Shown: positions 31,940 to 40,491 of the stretch, piece by piece
Position numbering within the stretch: position 1 is the first letter of the stretch
Layout of the letters: the number at the start of each line of letters is the position of its first letter
Assembly: GCF_013363975.1 (NCBI RefSeq)
Contig: NZ_JABWGN010000001.1
Span: 186,001-250,000, forward strand
Direction: 5' to 3'
DNA length: 64,000 bases
Origin: Nonomuraea montanisoli
Lineage (GTDB): Bacteria > Actinomycetota > Actinomycetes > Streptosporangiales > Streptosporangiaceae
Notes under the pieces: model-generated
The model's input: only the letters and a program-made list of their open reading frames with translations
Database searches by the model: none
Told to the model about the DNA's origin: nothing
Made by a program: the position numbers and the translations under genes

Positions 31940-32742
31940 TCAGGCGCGGGCCGGCGGGTAGCGCGTGACGTCCACGGCGAGGAGGTCGGCCAGGAAGGCC
32001 GCCTGCCGCGGGTCGTCCCAGTCGCCGACCTCGTCCCCGTGGATGGCGGCCCACACGCCCCACTCCAGCAGCATGTACGTCAGAGCCGTCGGCCACAGGT
32101 CCCACTCCCGCGCCGTCAGCCCCACGTGACGCAGGTACGCGTCGCGGAAGACGGCCCACTCCCCCGCGTCGAACAGCCTCGGCGGTCCGTCCGGCAGGTC
32201 GTTGCCGAACAGCAGCACGGCCAGGGCCAGGTCGAGCAGCCTCGGCGCCCGTTCGCCGTTGTCGGGATCGACCAGGACGGGCCCGGCCGCGCCGTACACG
32301 AGGTTGACCCTGAGAACCTTGTCGCGACCCGCGACGTCGTCGTCGATCGAATCCTCGTCGTGGTCCGGCCACGCGAAACCGGGCAGTCCGGGCGAGTCCG
32401 CGGCGCCGCCGGCGGCGTGCAGGCGGCGTGCAGGCGGCCCAGCAGGTCGCCGGCGGCGCGGATGTCCGCCGGCGAGCCGTCGTAGCCGCGCCCGTCGATC
32501 CACGGATAGGCGACCCAGTCGTCCCCGGCGATCCTGTGCGGCCCGGCCAGCGGCGTCACCACGGGCAGGCTAAGGCCCGCGAGGTGCCGCACCCACCGGC
32601 CCATGGCCTCGGCCGCGCGGGTCCGCTTGACGGCTACGGCCGCTCCGCCGATCACGCCGCGGAACACCGGGGCGTAGGGGTAGACCGACTCCTGCGGCTC
32701 GATCCCGAACCGCGCGAACACCTCGGAGTAGTCGTTCGTCAC
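31940..32742 (-). pseudogene. Phosphotransferase-like gene broken by an 11-bp tandem duplication
   Basis: The N-terminal frame (MTNDYSEVFARFGIEPQESV ... DLLGRLHAACT) and the C-terminal frame (AADSPGLPGFAWPDHDEDSI ... DVTRYPPARA) belong to one protein of about 260 residues. They are put out of phase by two tandem copies of an 11-bp unit at 32413-32434; removing one copy rejoins the frames as GRLHAAGGAADSPGLPGF. The protein looks like a distant APH/fructosamine-kinase relative (GRLHAA, LVDPDNGE) without a full set of kinase motifs. Reversible slippage could restore it. Confidence 0.8.
32413..32434. repeat. 11-bp tandem duplication causing a frameshift
   Basis: CGGCGTGCAGG occurs twice back to back. 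Eleven is not divisible by three, so the duplication shifts the frame of the phosphotransferase-like gene. Confidence 0.9.
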
Positions 32743-32752
32743 GAGCCCCGAC

Positions 32753-33832
32753 CTAAGGGACGCGCGGGAGGCCGTCGCGCTGGTCCTGGACCGGCCGGTC
32801 GAACGCGGCCCGCAGCTCCCGCAGCCCCTGCGACCGGTCCGCGTCCCTGCTGTCCGCGACGTGGTCGTGCAACGCCAGGAACAGCGCGCGTGCGCGGTCG
32901 TACCGCTCCTCGCTCCACCGCCGCAGCCGTTCCAGCGCGTGCCGCACCTCCGGGAAGTCCGCGGGGAAGAGCGACAGCCCGATCTCGGCGAGTGCCGGGC
33001 GGCTCACGTCGGTGAAGTAAAAGGCGCCCTCGAAGGCCTCCCGCACCCAGTACGACTCGCTCATGCCGTTGTGCGCCATGAGCTCCTCGACGACCGACAG
33101 GTGGGGCGCGCCCGCCAGCAGCTCGCCGTACCGCACGCAGACCCAGGGATACAGCCCCTCGGCCCCGGCCCTGCGGGGATGGGACACGAGGTGCGCGGCC
33201 TGCAGCACTCTGCCCGCCCGCTCCAGGTCGCCCTGGCCGATGAGCAGATGGCCCAGCAGGTGCCCGGCATAACCGGCGTAGAGCTCGTGGTCCGACTTCA
33301 GCGCCCTCGTCAGCGGCTCCTCGGCCGCCGCGGGGTCCGCGCCGGTCTGCAGCAGCAGGTTGCCGTGGAGCGCGGCGGCGAGGTCACGCGTCCACGGGTC
33401 GGCGTCGCCGAGATCGGCCGCCCGGATGAAGCCCTCCTCGGCGGCCTCCGGGTCTGCGGTCAGCTGGGCGATCACGCCGCGCACCAGCGGATGGTCGGCG
33501 GGCCGCCGGCCGGCGTCGAGGGACTCGAACGCCGCGTACAGCCCCGCCGACGGCAGCACCGCCGCCATGGGGCCCAGCCAGGGGTCCTCGCCCGCCGCCA
33601 CCCGCCTCAGCAGCTTCCACCCGGGTTCGTCGAGGTCGTCCTCGCCCAGCTCGATCCCCGCCAGCGCCGCCGCCGCGAAGCCCGAGACCGACGTGCGTCC
33701 CGACCCGGCCACGGCCCGCAGCGCCGACCGCGCCTCCGCGACGTCGCCCGCCCGGTACGCCTCCAGCCCCGGCCGCGCCTCGTCCGGCACCGCCGTGGTG
33801 ATCGGGTCGGGAGGAATGGGGTTCGCGGGCAT
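32753..33832 (-). CDS. TPR-like helical-repeat protein of unknown function
   Basis: 359 residues from ATG 33832 (MPANPIPPDPI), with AAAGAGG five bases upstream. Helix-turn-helix repeats throughout, such as LEAYRAGDVAEARSALRAVA and AADLGDADPWTRDLAAALHG, suggest a TPR/SEL1-type solenoid. No membrane segment. Adjacent to the broken phosphotransferase gene, ten bases apart, likely same operon. Confidence 0.8.
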   Translation of the reverse strand: MPANPIPPDPITTAVPDEARPGLEAYRAGDVAEARSALRAVAGSGRTSVSGFAAAALAGIELGEDDLDEPGWKLLRRVAAGEDPWLGPMAAVLPSAGLYAAFESLDAGRRPADHPLVRGVIAQLTADPEAAEEGFIRAADLGDADPWTRDLAAALHGNLLLQTGADPAAAEEPLTRALKSDHELYAGYAGHLLGHLLIGQGDLERAGRVLQAAHLVSHPRRAGAEGLYPWVCVRYGELLAGAPHLSVVEELMAHNGMSESYWVREAFEGAFYFTDVSRPALAEIGLSLFPADFPEVRHALERLRRWSEERYDRARALFLALHDHVADSRDADRSQGLRELRAAFDRPVQDQRDGLPRVP

Positions 33833-33937
33833 CTCGGCCTCTTTCGGTGGGGGATCGTCTGCCCGGAGAGTCTCGCACCGGGCTCCGACAAGATCCCCCG
33901 ATTCGCGTGGTGCGTGGCGGCGGGTACCGTGCGACGC

Positions 33938-34444
33938 ATGAGCGACGACCGTATCGATCCCCCGCTGGCCGCCGACGAACGCGACACCCTGGCCGGCTTC
34001 CTCGACTGGCAACGTGACACTCTGGAGCTGAAGTGCGCCGGGCTGACCGGTGAGCAGCTGCGGCTGCGCGCCGTGTCGCCGTCCGGCATGTCGCTGCTCG
34101 GGCTGGTGCGGCACCTGGCGCACGTGGAGCGGGCGTGGTTCCGGCAGGTGCTGTGCGACGAGGACGTGCCGTGGCTGTGGGGCAAGGAGACGAACCGCGA
34201 CGCCGACTTCGACGACGTGGACGAGGCCTCTCCCGAGGAGGCGTTCGCGGTCTGGCGGGGCGAGGTGGAGCACGCGCGCACGGTGTCGGCGGGCCTTCCC
34301 CTCGACGCCCTGGGCAAGCGGCTGCGCCACGGCGAGGCGTACTCCCACCGCTGGATCCTCGTCCACATGATCGAGGAGTACGCCCGTCACAACGGCCACG
34401 CCGACCTGCTGCGCGAGCGCATCGACGGGGCCACCGGAGAGTGA
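33938..34444 (+). CDS. DinB/DUF664 family protein
   Basis: 168 residues. Four-helix DinB fold: ERDTLAGFLDWQRDTLELKC, SLLGLVRHLAHVERAWFRQV with a metal-binding His, SHRWILVHMIEEYARHNGHA with two more His ligands. DUF664-type members include thiol (mycothiol/bacillithiol)-dependent transferases. ATG 33938. Divergent from the TPR-like gene. Confidence 0.9.
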   Translation: MSDDRIDPPLAADERDTLAGFLDWQRDTLELKCAGLTGEQLRLRAVSPSGMSLLGLVRHLAHVERAWFRQVLCDEDVPWLWGKETNRDADFDDVDEASPEEAFAVWRGEVEHARTVSAGLPLDALGKRLRHGEAYSHRWILVHMIEEYARHNGHADLLRERIDGATGE

Positions 34445-34517
34445 CCGCCGGTACCGCGATGAGTTCTCCCGCCCTCGCAGGTCCGCATGACCGGGCCCGT
34501 CCTGGAGGAGGAGAGAC

Positions 34518-35168
34518 ATGGCGACGTTCGCGCTGATCCACGGTGGGGGCGGGAGCGCCCGCGACTGGCGGCTGGTCGTGCCGGAGCTGCGCCGCCGGGG
34601 CCACGACGCGGTGGCGGTGGACCTCCCGATCGACGACGAGTCCGCCGGGCTCGGCGACTGCGCCGACACGGTCGTCAAGGCGGTCGGCGACCGGTCCGGC
34701 GTGGTCGTCGTCGGCCACTCCTGGGGCGGGTTCGTGGCGCCCCTGGTCTGCGAGCGCGTACGGGCCGAGCTGCTGGTGCTGGTGACGGCGATGATCCCGG
34801 CCCCGGGCGAGCGGCCGGCCGACTGGTGGGACAACACCGGCTGGCGTTCGCCGGGCGACGGCGACGAGGTGGACGTCTTCCTGCACGACGTGCCGCCCGA
34901 CCTGGCGGCCGACCTGATGGCCCACACCCGCCGCCACTCGGGCACGGCCGACGGCGAGCCGTGGCCGCTGCGGAGGTGGCCCGACGTGCCGACGCGGTTC
35001 CTGCTCTGCCGGGACGACCGGTTCTTCACCCCCGCGTTCATGCGGGAGGTCGTCCGCCGGCGGCTCGGCATCACGCCGGACGAGATCCCCGGCGGCCACT
35101 GCCCCATGCTGGCCCGTCCGGCCGAGCTGGCGGAGCGGCTGGTCGGCTACCTCGGCCAGCTCGGCTAG
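34518..35168 (+). CDS. Alpha/beta hydrolase
   Basis: 216 residues, short form. Oxyanion motif LIHGGGGSARDW, nucleophile VVVGHSWGGFVAP with Ser, catalytic Asp near LLCRDDRFF and His in GGHCPMLARP. Start follows GGAGGAGGAGAGAC. It resembles salicylate-esterase/PGAP-like small hydrolases. Its stop TAG lies in the first unit of an 18-bp array. Confidence 0.9.
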   Translation: MATFALIHGGGGSARDWRLVVPELRRRGHDAVAVDLPIDDESAGLGDCADTVVKAVGDRSGVVVVGHSWGGFVAPLVCERVRAELLVLVTAMIPAPGERPADWWDNTGWRSPGDGDEVDVFLHDVPPDLAADLMAHTRRHSGTADGEPWPLRRWPDVPTRFLLCRDDRFFTPAFMREVVRRRLGITPDEIPGGHCPMLARPAELAERLVGYLGQLG

Positions 35169-35232
35169 CTGGGCCGGCTCGGCTAGCTGGGCCGGCTCGG
35201 CTAGCTGGGCCGGCTCGGCTAGCTCGGCCGGC
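35161..35232. repeat. Four 18-bp units joining two convergent stop codons
   Basis: Units of the type TCGGCTAGCTGGGCCGGC at 35161, 35179, 35197 and 35215. Each has the palindrome GCTAGC, which gives TAG on both strands. The first unit contains the stop of the hydrolase and the last the stop of the convergent dioxygenase-like gene. Confidence 0.92.
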
Positions 35233-35761
35233 TGATCCGGATCGGCAGGTCGTAGGTGCGGCGGATGCTGCTGCCGAGCTTGCTGATGTCGGCCCCGTAC
35301 ACGTGCAGCGACACGCCCACCTCGCCGCTGGTGTTGCGGACGCGGTGGATGTCGCCGGGCGGCGCGAAGCCGCTGACGTCGCCGGGGCGGTTGGCGGCGC
35401 GGCCGATCTCGACGAGGTGGTCGCCCATGTCGCGGTAGATCGTCTCGTGCTCGATGCCGCTGATGACGCCGAACGCGCACCAGGACACGTGGTCGTGGAC
35501 GACGGTCTCGGCGGCGGGCTGCCAGACCACGGCCGAGATGGAGAAGTCGGCCTGGGCGTGCAGCAGGTGGGAGACGTAGCCGCCGGGCGCGCCGGCGCGC
35601 TCCTCGGGCGTCAGGATGCCGACGCCGGGCAGGTTGTCGCGCAGCAGCGCCGCGACCTCGCGGGCGGTGGGGCGCGGGCCGAGCCCCAGCGCGGTGATGC
35701 GTCCGATGCCGGTGACCAGGCCGCTCAGGCCCGGCCGTGCGGTGATGGTCGTCATTTCCAT
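35219..35761 (-). CDS. Cysteine dioxygenase-like cupin protein
   Basis: 180 residues. Cupin motif TVVHDHVSWCAFGVISGIEH gives the iron ligands HDH, and the third His is in PPGDIHRVRN near residue 140, as in type I cysteine dioxygenases, which oxidise a thiol to a sulfinate. ATG 35761. Divergent from a LysR regulator with a palindrome between, so probably regulated by it. Confidence 0.85.
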   Translation of the reverse strand: MEMTTITARPGLSGLVTGIGRITALGLGPRPTAREVAALLRDNLPGVGILTPEERAGAPGGYVSHLLHAQADFSISAVVWQPAAETVVHDHVSWCAFGVISGIEHETIYRDMGDHLVEIGRAANRPGDVSGFAPPGDIHRVRNTSGEVGVSLHVYGADISKLGSSIRRTYDLPIRISRPS

Positions 35762-35833
35762 GGTATCCCCCTCGGGAATGCAGATAACCTGCCTTCCCCT
35801 TCCACGGTGCTACACCGACACCGATAGGTCCAA

Positions 35834-35846
35834 CAGAAGTCTTCTG
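35834..35846. promoter_or_regulatory. Palindrome in the LysR/dioxygenase divergent region
   Basis: CAGAAG-T-CTTCTG, a perfect inverted repeat 26 bases before the LysR start, fits a LysR-type recognition site (T-N11-A type core). Confidence 0.6.
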
Positions 35847-35871
35847 AGTGACCCATAGATATGATTGATGG

Positions 35872-36732
35872 ATGCTGGACGTCGTACGGCTACGCGTCCT
35901 CGACGCCGTGGCCCGCACGGGATCCGTGACGGCCGCGGCCCGGGACCTGCACTACTCCCAGCCCTCGGTCAGCCACCACCTCGCCCGCCTGGAGGCGGAG
36001 ACGGGGGCCCGGCTCGTGCAGCGCGTGGGCCGGGGCATCCGGCTGACCGAGACGGGCCGGCTGCTGGCCGCCCGGGCGGCCGACATCCTCGCCCGGATCG
36101 ACGCCACGGCCGACGAGCTGGCCGCGCACGTCGGCCTGCGCTCCGGCCGGGTGCGGCTGGCGGCGTTCCCGTCGGCGCTCGGCACGTTCGTCCCGGCGGC
36201 CGTGACCCGGCTGGCCCGCGACCATCCGGGCCTCGAACTGCGCCTGACGGAGACCGAGCCGCCCGAGGCGCTCAGGCTGCTGCGCGCGGGCCGCGCCGAC
36301 GTGGCGGTCGTCTTCCGCTACGACGACACCGCGCCCGAGGACGACGGCATCACCATGATCCACCTCCTCGACGACCCGAGCATGCTGGTCGCCACCGGCG
36401 AGGCGGGCGACCTGACCGCGTACGCGGACGCCGACTGGATCGCCGGCTGCGACCGGTGCCGCAGCCACCTGCTCGACCTGTGCGCCAAGGCCGGGTTCGA
36501 GCCGCGCCTGTCGTTCACCAGCGACGACATCGTGGCCGTCCAGGCGCTCGTGGCGGCGGGGATGGGCGTGACCGTGCTGCCCGGCCTCGCGCTGCGCGCG
36601 CACCGCCACCCGGACGTCGCGGTGGCCGAGATCCCCGGCTCCACCAGGCACGTCTACGCCGCCGTGTACGGCGAGCCACCCCACCCACCCGGCACCGAGG
36701 CCCTGCTCCAGGCTCTCCGGTCGAGCCTCTGA
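35872..36732 (+). CDS. LysR family transcriptional regulator
   Basis: 286 residues. Winged HTH in residues 1-60 (VRLRVLDAVARTGSVTAAAR, DLHYSQPSVSHHLARLEAE, ARLVQRVGRGIRLTETG). The C-terminal PBP2-like effector domain ends with the VTVLPGLAL stretch. ATG 35872. Divergent from the cysteine-dioxygenase-like gene, its presumed target; sulfur-compound sensing is therefore inferred. Confidence 0.92.
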   Translation: MLDVVRLRVLDAVARTGSVTAAARDLHYSQPSVSHHLARLEAETGARLVQRVGRGIRLTETGRLLAARAADILARIDATADELAAHVGLRSGRVRLAAFPSALGTFVPAAVTRLARDHPGLELRLTETEPPEALRLLRAGRADVAVVFRYDDTAPEDDGITMIHLLDDPSMLVATGEAGDLTAYADADWIAGCDRCRSHLLDLCAKAGFEPRLSFTSDDIVAVQALVAAGMGVTVLPGLALRAHRHPDVAVAEIPGSTRHVYAAVYGEPPHPPGTEALLQALRSSL

Positions 36733-36734
36733 CC

Positions 36735-37022
36735 TCAGAACTCGAAGCAGCGGTCGAACGAGGCGAAGAACGCCAGGACCGCGCCGAGGAAGGTCAGCGC
36801 GGCGACGACGAGGAGGATCAGCACCGAGAAGCCCACCGCGGGCCGGTAGCGGAGGATGAGGGCACCTCCGACGAGGCCCGCACCCACCACGTACGCGACC
36901 GCCTCGAACAGGAAGAGCCCGAAGCTGGTGTCGCATCGGCTGACATAGAGGCCCAGCCCCAGGACGGCCAGGCCGAGACCGAGCAGGCCCATGAGCATGG
37001 GCGTCCTTCGTCCCACGGGCAC
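36735..37022 (-). CDS. Small membrane protein of unknown function
   Basis: 95 residues with three hydrophobic segments (LMGLLGLGLAVLGLGLYV, FLFEAVAYVVGAGLVGGALI, VLILLVVAALTFLGAVLAFF) and the end DRCFEF. GTG 37022 follows GGGGAAAGGGG. Ends two bases from the LysR stop, convergent. Divergent from lysE-like gene. Confidence 0.65.
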   Translation of the reverse strand: MPVGRRTPMLMGLLGLGLAVLGLGLYVSRCDTSFGLFLFEAVAYVVGAGLVGGALILRYRPAVGFSVLILLVVAALTFLGAVLAFFASFDRCFEF

Positions 37023-37078
37023 CCCCTTTCCCCACGCTTCGACGGAAAAGGCGTTGACCTGGTTCCTACGATGGTCTT

Positions 37079-37714
37079 ATGCCCGATATCGCGACCCTCG
37101 CCGTGTTCTGCGCCGCGACGCTGGCCCTGCTCCTGGTGCCGGGTCCGGCGGTCCTGTTCATCGTCACGCGCAGCGTGTCGCAGGGCCGGTCCGCCGGGCT
37201 GGTGTCGGTCCTCGGCGTGCACGCCGGGTCGCTGGTGCACGTGGCCGCCGCGGCGCTCGGCATCAGCGCGCTGCTGGCCGCCTCCGCCACGGCGTTCACC
37301 GTGGTCAAGTACGCGGGCGTCGCCTATCTGGTCTGGCTCGGCCTGCGCAAGCTGCTGCACCGCAAGCCCGGCGAGGAGGACGAGGACGCCCTCGCGATCC
37401 CCCGGCACAGCCGGCGGCGCATGTTCTGGGAGGGGTTCGTGGTCAACGTGCTGAACCCCAAGACCGCGATCTTCTTCCTGGCGTTCCTGCCGCAGTTCAC
37501 CGACCGCCACGCGGGGCCGATCGGGCCGCAGATCCTCCTGCTGGGCGCGCTGTGGATCGCGCTGGGCCTGCTCAGCGACGGCGCGTACGCGCTGGCGTCG
37601 TCCGCGCTGGCCGGCCGGATCCGGGGCTCGGCGCGCGCCCGGCGCCGGCTCGACGTCGGCACCGGCGTCGTCTACCTCGGCCTGGCCGCCGTCCTCACGG
37701 GCGAGAAGGCGTAG
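37079..37714 (+). CDS. LysE family exporter
   Basis: 211 residues with about six membrane segments. Typical LysE/RhtB features: LLLVPGPAVLFIVTRSVSQG near the N-terminus, KYAGVAYLVWLGLRKL, and FVVNVLNPKTAIFFLAFLPQ in the second half. Exports amino acids or derivatives; the substrate is unknown. ATG 37079. Confidence 0.93.
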   Translation: MPDIATLAVFCAATLALLLVPGPAVLFIVTRSVSQGRSAGLVSVLGVHAGSLVHVAAAALGISALLAASATAFTVVKYAGVAYLVWLGLRKLLHRKPGEEDEDALAIPRHSRRRMFWEGFVVNVLNPKTAIFFLAFLPQFTDRHAGPIGPQILLLGALWIALGLLSDGAYALASSALAGRIRGSARARRRLDVGTGVVYLGLAAVLTGEKA

Positions 37715-37758
37715 CTCACCGAAAGGCGCAGTTCACGAGGCTCACCGAAAGGCGTAGC

Positions 37759-39342
37759 TCACGAGGCGGAGGCGGCCTCGGCGGTCTCCCGCGCCCACCG
37801 GTAGTCGGCCTTGCCCGCCGGCGAGCGCACCATCTCCGCCACGAACGCGTACGTCCGCGGCACCTTGAACCCCGACAGCCGCTCCCGGCAGTGCGCGTCC
37901 AGCTCGGCGGCCGTCACCGTGACGCCGGGACGCGGCTCGACCACGGCCGCCACCCTGCTCCCCCACCGCTCGTCGGGCACCCCCGTGACCACCGCGTCGA
38001 AGACCGCCGGATGCCCCTTGAGCACCGCCTCCACCTCCTCGGGGAACACCTTCTCCCCGCCGGTGTTGACGCACTGCGAGCCCCGGCCGAACACGTTGAC
38101 CGTGCCGTCCGGGTCCACCGTGGCCAGGTCGCCCGTCAGCAGCCAGCGCGTCCCCTCGGCGTCGGTGACGAACGTGCGGGCCGTCTTGTCCGGGTCGTTG
38201 TAGTAGCCGAAGGCGATCCGCCCGGCCTTGGCCACGGTGCCGAGCTGCCCGGAGCCGGGCTCGACCGGCCGCAGCCGCTCGTCGAGCACCGCGATGCCGG
38301 CGTTCGGCCGGTAGCGCAGGCCCTTCTCCGGGGTCGAGCCGGGCACGCCGGAGGCGGTGAAGCCGGACTCGGTCGAGCCGAAGTTGTCGAGGATCATCAC
38401 GTGGGGCAGCAGTTCCTGGAGCCGGTCGCGGACGGACCCGCTGAGGATGGCCGAGGTGGAGCTGACCACGCCGAGCGAGGACAGGTCGCGGCCGCCGCGG
38501 GCCAGCTCGTCGGCGAGCGGGCGGGCCATCGCGTCGCCGGTGATGTTCATCGTGAACACCTTCTCCCGCTCGACCGCCCGCCACACGCCCGCGGCGTCGA
38601 ACCTGCGCACGTACACCAGCGTCGCGGCCATCCAGAAGCCGATGAAGGTGGCCATCTGCGCGGCCCCGTGCATGAGCGGCGGCGTGGCCATCATGACCAG
38701 GGGTCCCGCCGTGGCCGCCGCCCGCACCACCTCCTCGGGCGTGGCGCGCGGCTCGCCGTACGGGTTGCCGCCGCCGAAGGCCATGAACATGTCCTCGACC
38801 CGCCACATGGCGCCCTTGGGCATGCCGGTCGTGCCGCCGGTGTAGATGATGTAGACGTCCTGCCCGGAGCGCGGCGCGAAGCCGCGCTCGGCCTTGCCGC
38901 TCTCCAGCGCCATCCAGTACGGCACCGCGTCCGCCACGGCCGGAGGCCCGCCCACGGCGACGAGGTGGCGCAGCGTCGGCACGTCCTTGGCCACGGCCGC
39001 CACCCGGGCCTCGAACTCGACGTCGTAGATCAGGGCCCGGAGGTCGGAGTCGCGGTAGAGGTAGAGCAGCTCCGCCTCGACGTACCGGTAGTTGACGTTG
39101 ATCGGCACGGCCCGGATCTTCAGCGCGGCCAGCAGCCCCGCGACGTACCCCACGCCGTTGTACAGGTGCAGCCCCACGTGCTGGCCGGGCTCGACGCCGC
39201 GCTCCAGCAGGAAGTGCGCCAGCCGGTTGGCCTCGGCGTCCAGCTCGGCGTAGGTGCGCCGCTCCTCGCCGCAGACGACGGCCACCCGGTCCCCGGCGAC
39301 GTCGGCGACGCCCTCGAACAGGTCGGCGTGGTTGAACTCCAT
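37759..39342 (-). CDS. Acyl-CoA synthetase, FadD19-like
   Basis: 527 residues. AMP-binding signature YIIYTGGTTGMPKGAMWRVE, GDAMARPLADEL, GSTESGF, adenylation Asp in LLTGDLATVDPDG, GRGSQCVNTGGEKVFPEEVE, and the catalytic Lys in SPAGKADYRWA. The pattern matches FadD19, which activates C24/C26 sterol side chains, as I recall that family. ATG 39342 (MEFNHADLF) overlaps the stop of the upstream thiolase. Last gene of the minus-strand catabolic operon. Confidence 0.88.
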   Translation of the reverse strand: MEFNHADLFEGVADVAGDRVAVVCGEERRTYAELDAEANRLAHFLLERGVEPGQHVGLHLYNGVGYVAGLLAALKIRAVPINVNYRYVEAELLYLYRDSDLRALIYDVEFEARVAAVAKDVPTLRHLVAVGGPPAVADAVPYWMALESGKAERGFAPRSGQDVYIIYTGGTTGMPKGAMWRVEDMFMAFGGGNPYGEPRATPEEVVRAAATAGPLVMMATPPLMHGAAQMATFIGFWMAATLVYVRRFDAAGVWRAVEREKVFTMNITGDAMARPLADELARGGRDLSSLGVVSSTSAILSGSVRDRLQELLPHVMILDNFGSTESGFTASGVPGSTPEKGLRYRPNAGIAVLDERLRPVEPGSGQLGTVAKAGRIAFGYYNDPDKTARTFVTDAEGTRWLLTGDLATVDPDGTVNVFGRGSQCVNTGGEKVFPEEVEAVLKGHPAVFDAVVTGVPDERWGSRVAAVVEPRPGVTVTAAELDAHCRERLSGFKVPRTYAFVAEMVRSPAGKADYRWARETAEAASAS

Positions 39343-40490
39343 CAGGGCCGCTCCCGTCCGACGATCCACATCGCGAAGAACTGGGCGCCGCCGCCGTAGG
39401 CGTGGCCGAGCGCCAGCCGAGCCCCGTCGACCTGGTGCTCACCGGCCATGTCGCGCACCTGGAGCGCGGCCTCGGCGAACCTGATCAGCCCGGAGGCGCC
39501 GATGGGGTTGCTGGACAGCACGCCGCCGGAGGCGTTCCACGGGATGTCGCCGTCGAGGGCGGTGGCGCCCGACTCGGTGAGCTTCCAGCCCTCGCCCTCG
39601 GCGGCGAAGCCGAGGTTCTCCAGCCACATCGGCTCGTACCAGGAGAACGGCACGTACACCTCGGCCACGTCGATCTGCCGGCGCGGGTCGGTGACGCCGG
39701 CCTGCCGGTAGACGTCGGCGGCGCAGTCCTTGCCGCCCTGCGGGTTCACGGTGTCGCGGCCGGCCCGGAAGATCGGCTCGGAGCGCATGGCGGTGCCGTG
39801 GACCCAGGCGGGCGTGCCGGTGACGGCCGACTCCGAGGCCAGCACCATCGCGCAGGCGCCGTCGCTGGACGGGCACGTCTCCAGGTAGCGGATCGGCTCC
39901 CACAGCATGGGCGTCGACTCGACCATGGCCCGGTCGATGCCGGGGATCCTGAGGTGGGCGTACGGGTTCTTCAGCGCGTTGAGCCGGTCCTTGACCGCCA
40001 CCAGCGTGCCGATGTGGTCGGGTGCGCCGGTCCTGCGCATGTACTCCCTGATGTGCGGGGCGAAGTAGCCGCCCGCGCCGACCACCAGCGAGGCGTTGAA
40101 CGGCAGGTGCGTGGACAGGGCCCAGGTGGCGTTGGACTCCGACTGCTTCTCGAAGGCCACGACCAGCACCCGGTCGTGGACGCCGCCCTGCACCAGGCTC
40201 GCGCCGACCAGCGCGGTGGAGCCGCCGACGCTGCCCGCGGTGTGGACGCGCATCATCGGCTTGCCGGCCGCGCCGAGCGCGTCGGCGAGGTACGCCTCCG
40301 GCATCATGACGCCCTCGAACAGGTCGGGCGCCTTGCCGACGACGACGGCGTCGATGTCCTTGAACGTCAGGCCGGCGTCCTCCAGCGCCCGGAGCGCGGC
40401 CTCGCGCACCAGCCCGGCGATCGACACGTCGCGGCGCTTGGTCGTGTAGCGCGTCTGCCCCACGCCGATCACCGCACAGCGGTTGCCCAT
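39342..40490 (-). CDS. Thiolase-fold lipid-transfer protein (Ltp3-like)
   Basis: 382 residues, beginning CAVIGVGQTRYTTKRRDVSI. SCP2-thiolase layout: RVHTAGSVGGSTALVGASLV near residue 85, HAYGGGAQFFAMW at the end with the last catalytic His, NPIGASGLIRFAE. The usual nucleophile Cys position near residue 85 reads AGS, suggesting a non-thiolytic role such as the retro-aldol lyase (Ltp2-type). Between another thiolase and a FadD19-like gene, in the order DUF35-Ltp-Ltp seen for Rv3521-Rv3523 of M. tuberculosis. Confidence 0.85.
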   Translation of the reverse strand: MGNRCAVIGVGQTRYTTKRRDVSIAGLVREAALRALEDAGLTFKDIDAVVVGKAPDLFEGVMMPEAYLADALGAAGKPMMRVHTAGSVGGSTALVGASLVQGGVHDRVLVVAFEKQSESNATWALSTHLPFNASLVVGAGGYFAPHIREYMRRTGAPDHIGTLVAVKDRLNALKNPYAHLRIPGIDRAMVESTPMLWEPIRYLETCPSSDGACAMVLASESAVTGTPAWVHGTAMRSEPIFRAGRDTVNPQGGKDCAADVYRQAGVTDPRRQIDVAEVYVPFSWYEPMWLENLGFAAEGEGWKLTESGATALDGDIPWNASGGVLSSNPIGASGLIRFAEAALQVRDMAGEHQVDGARLALGHAYGGGAQFFAMWIVGRERP

Positions 40491-40491
40491 C

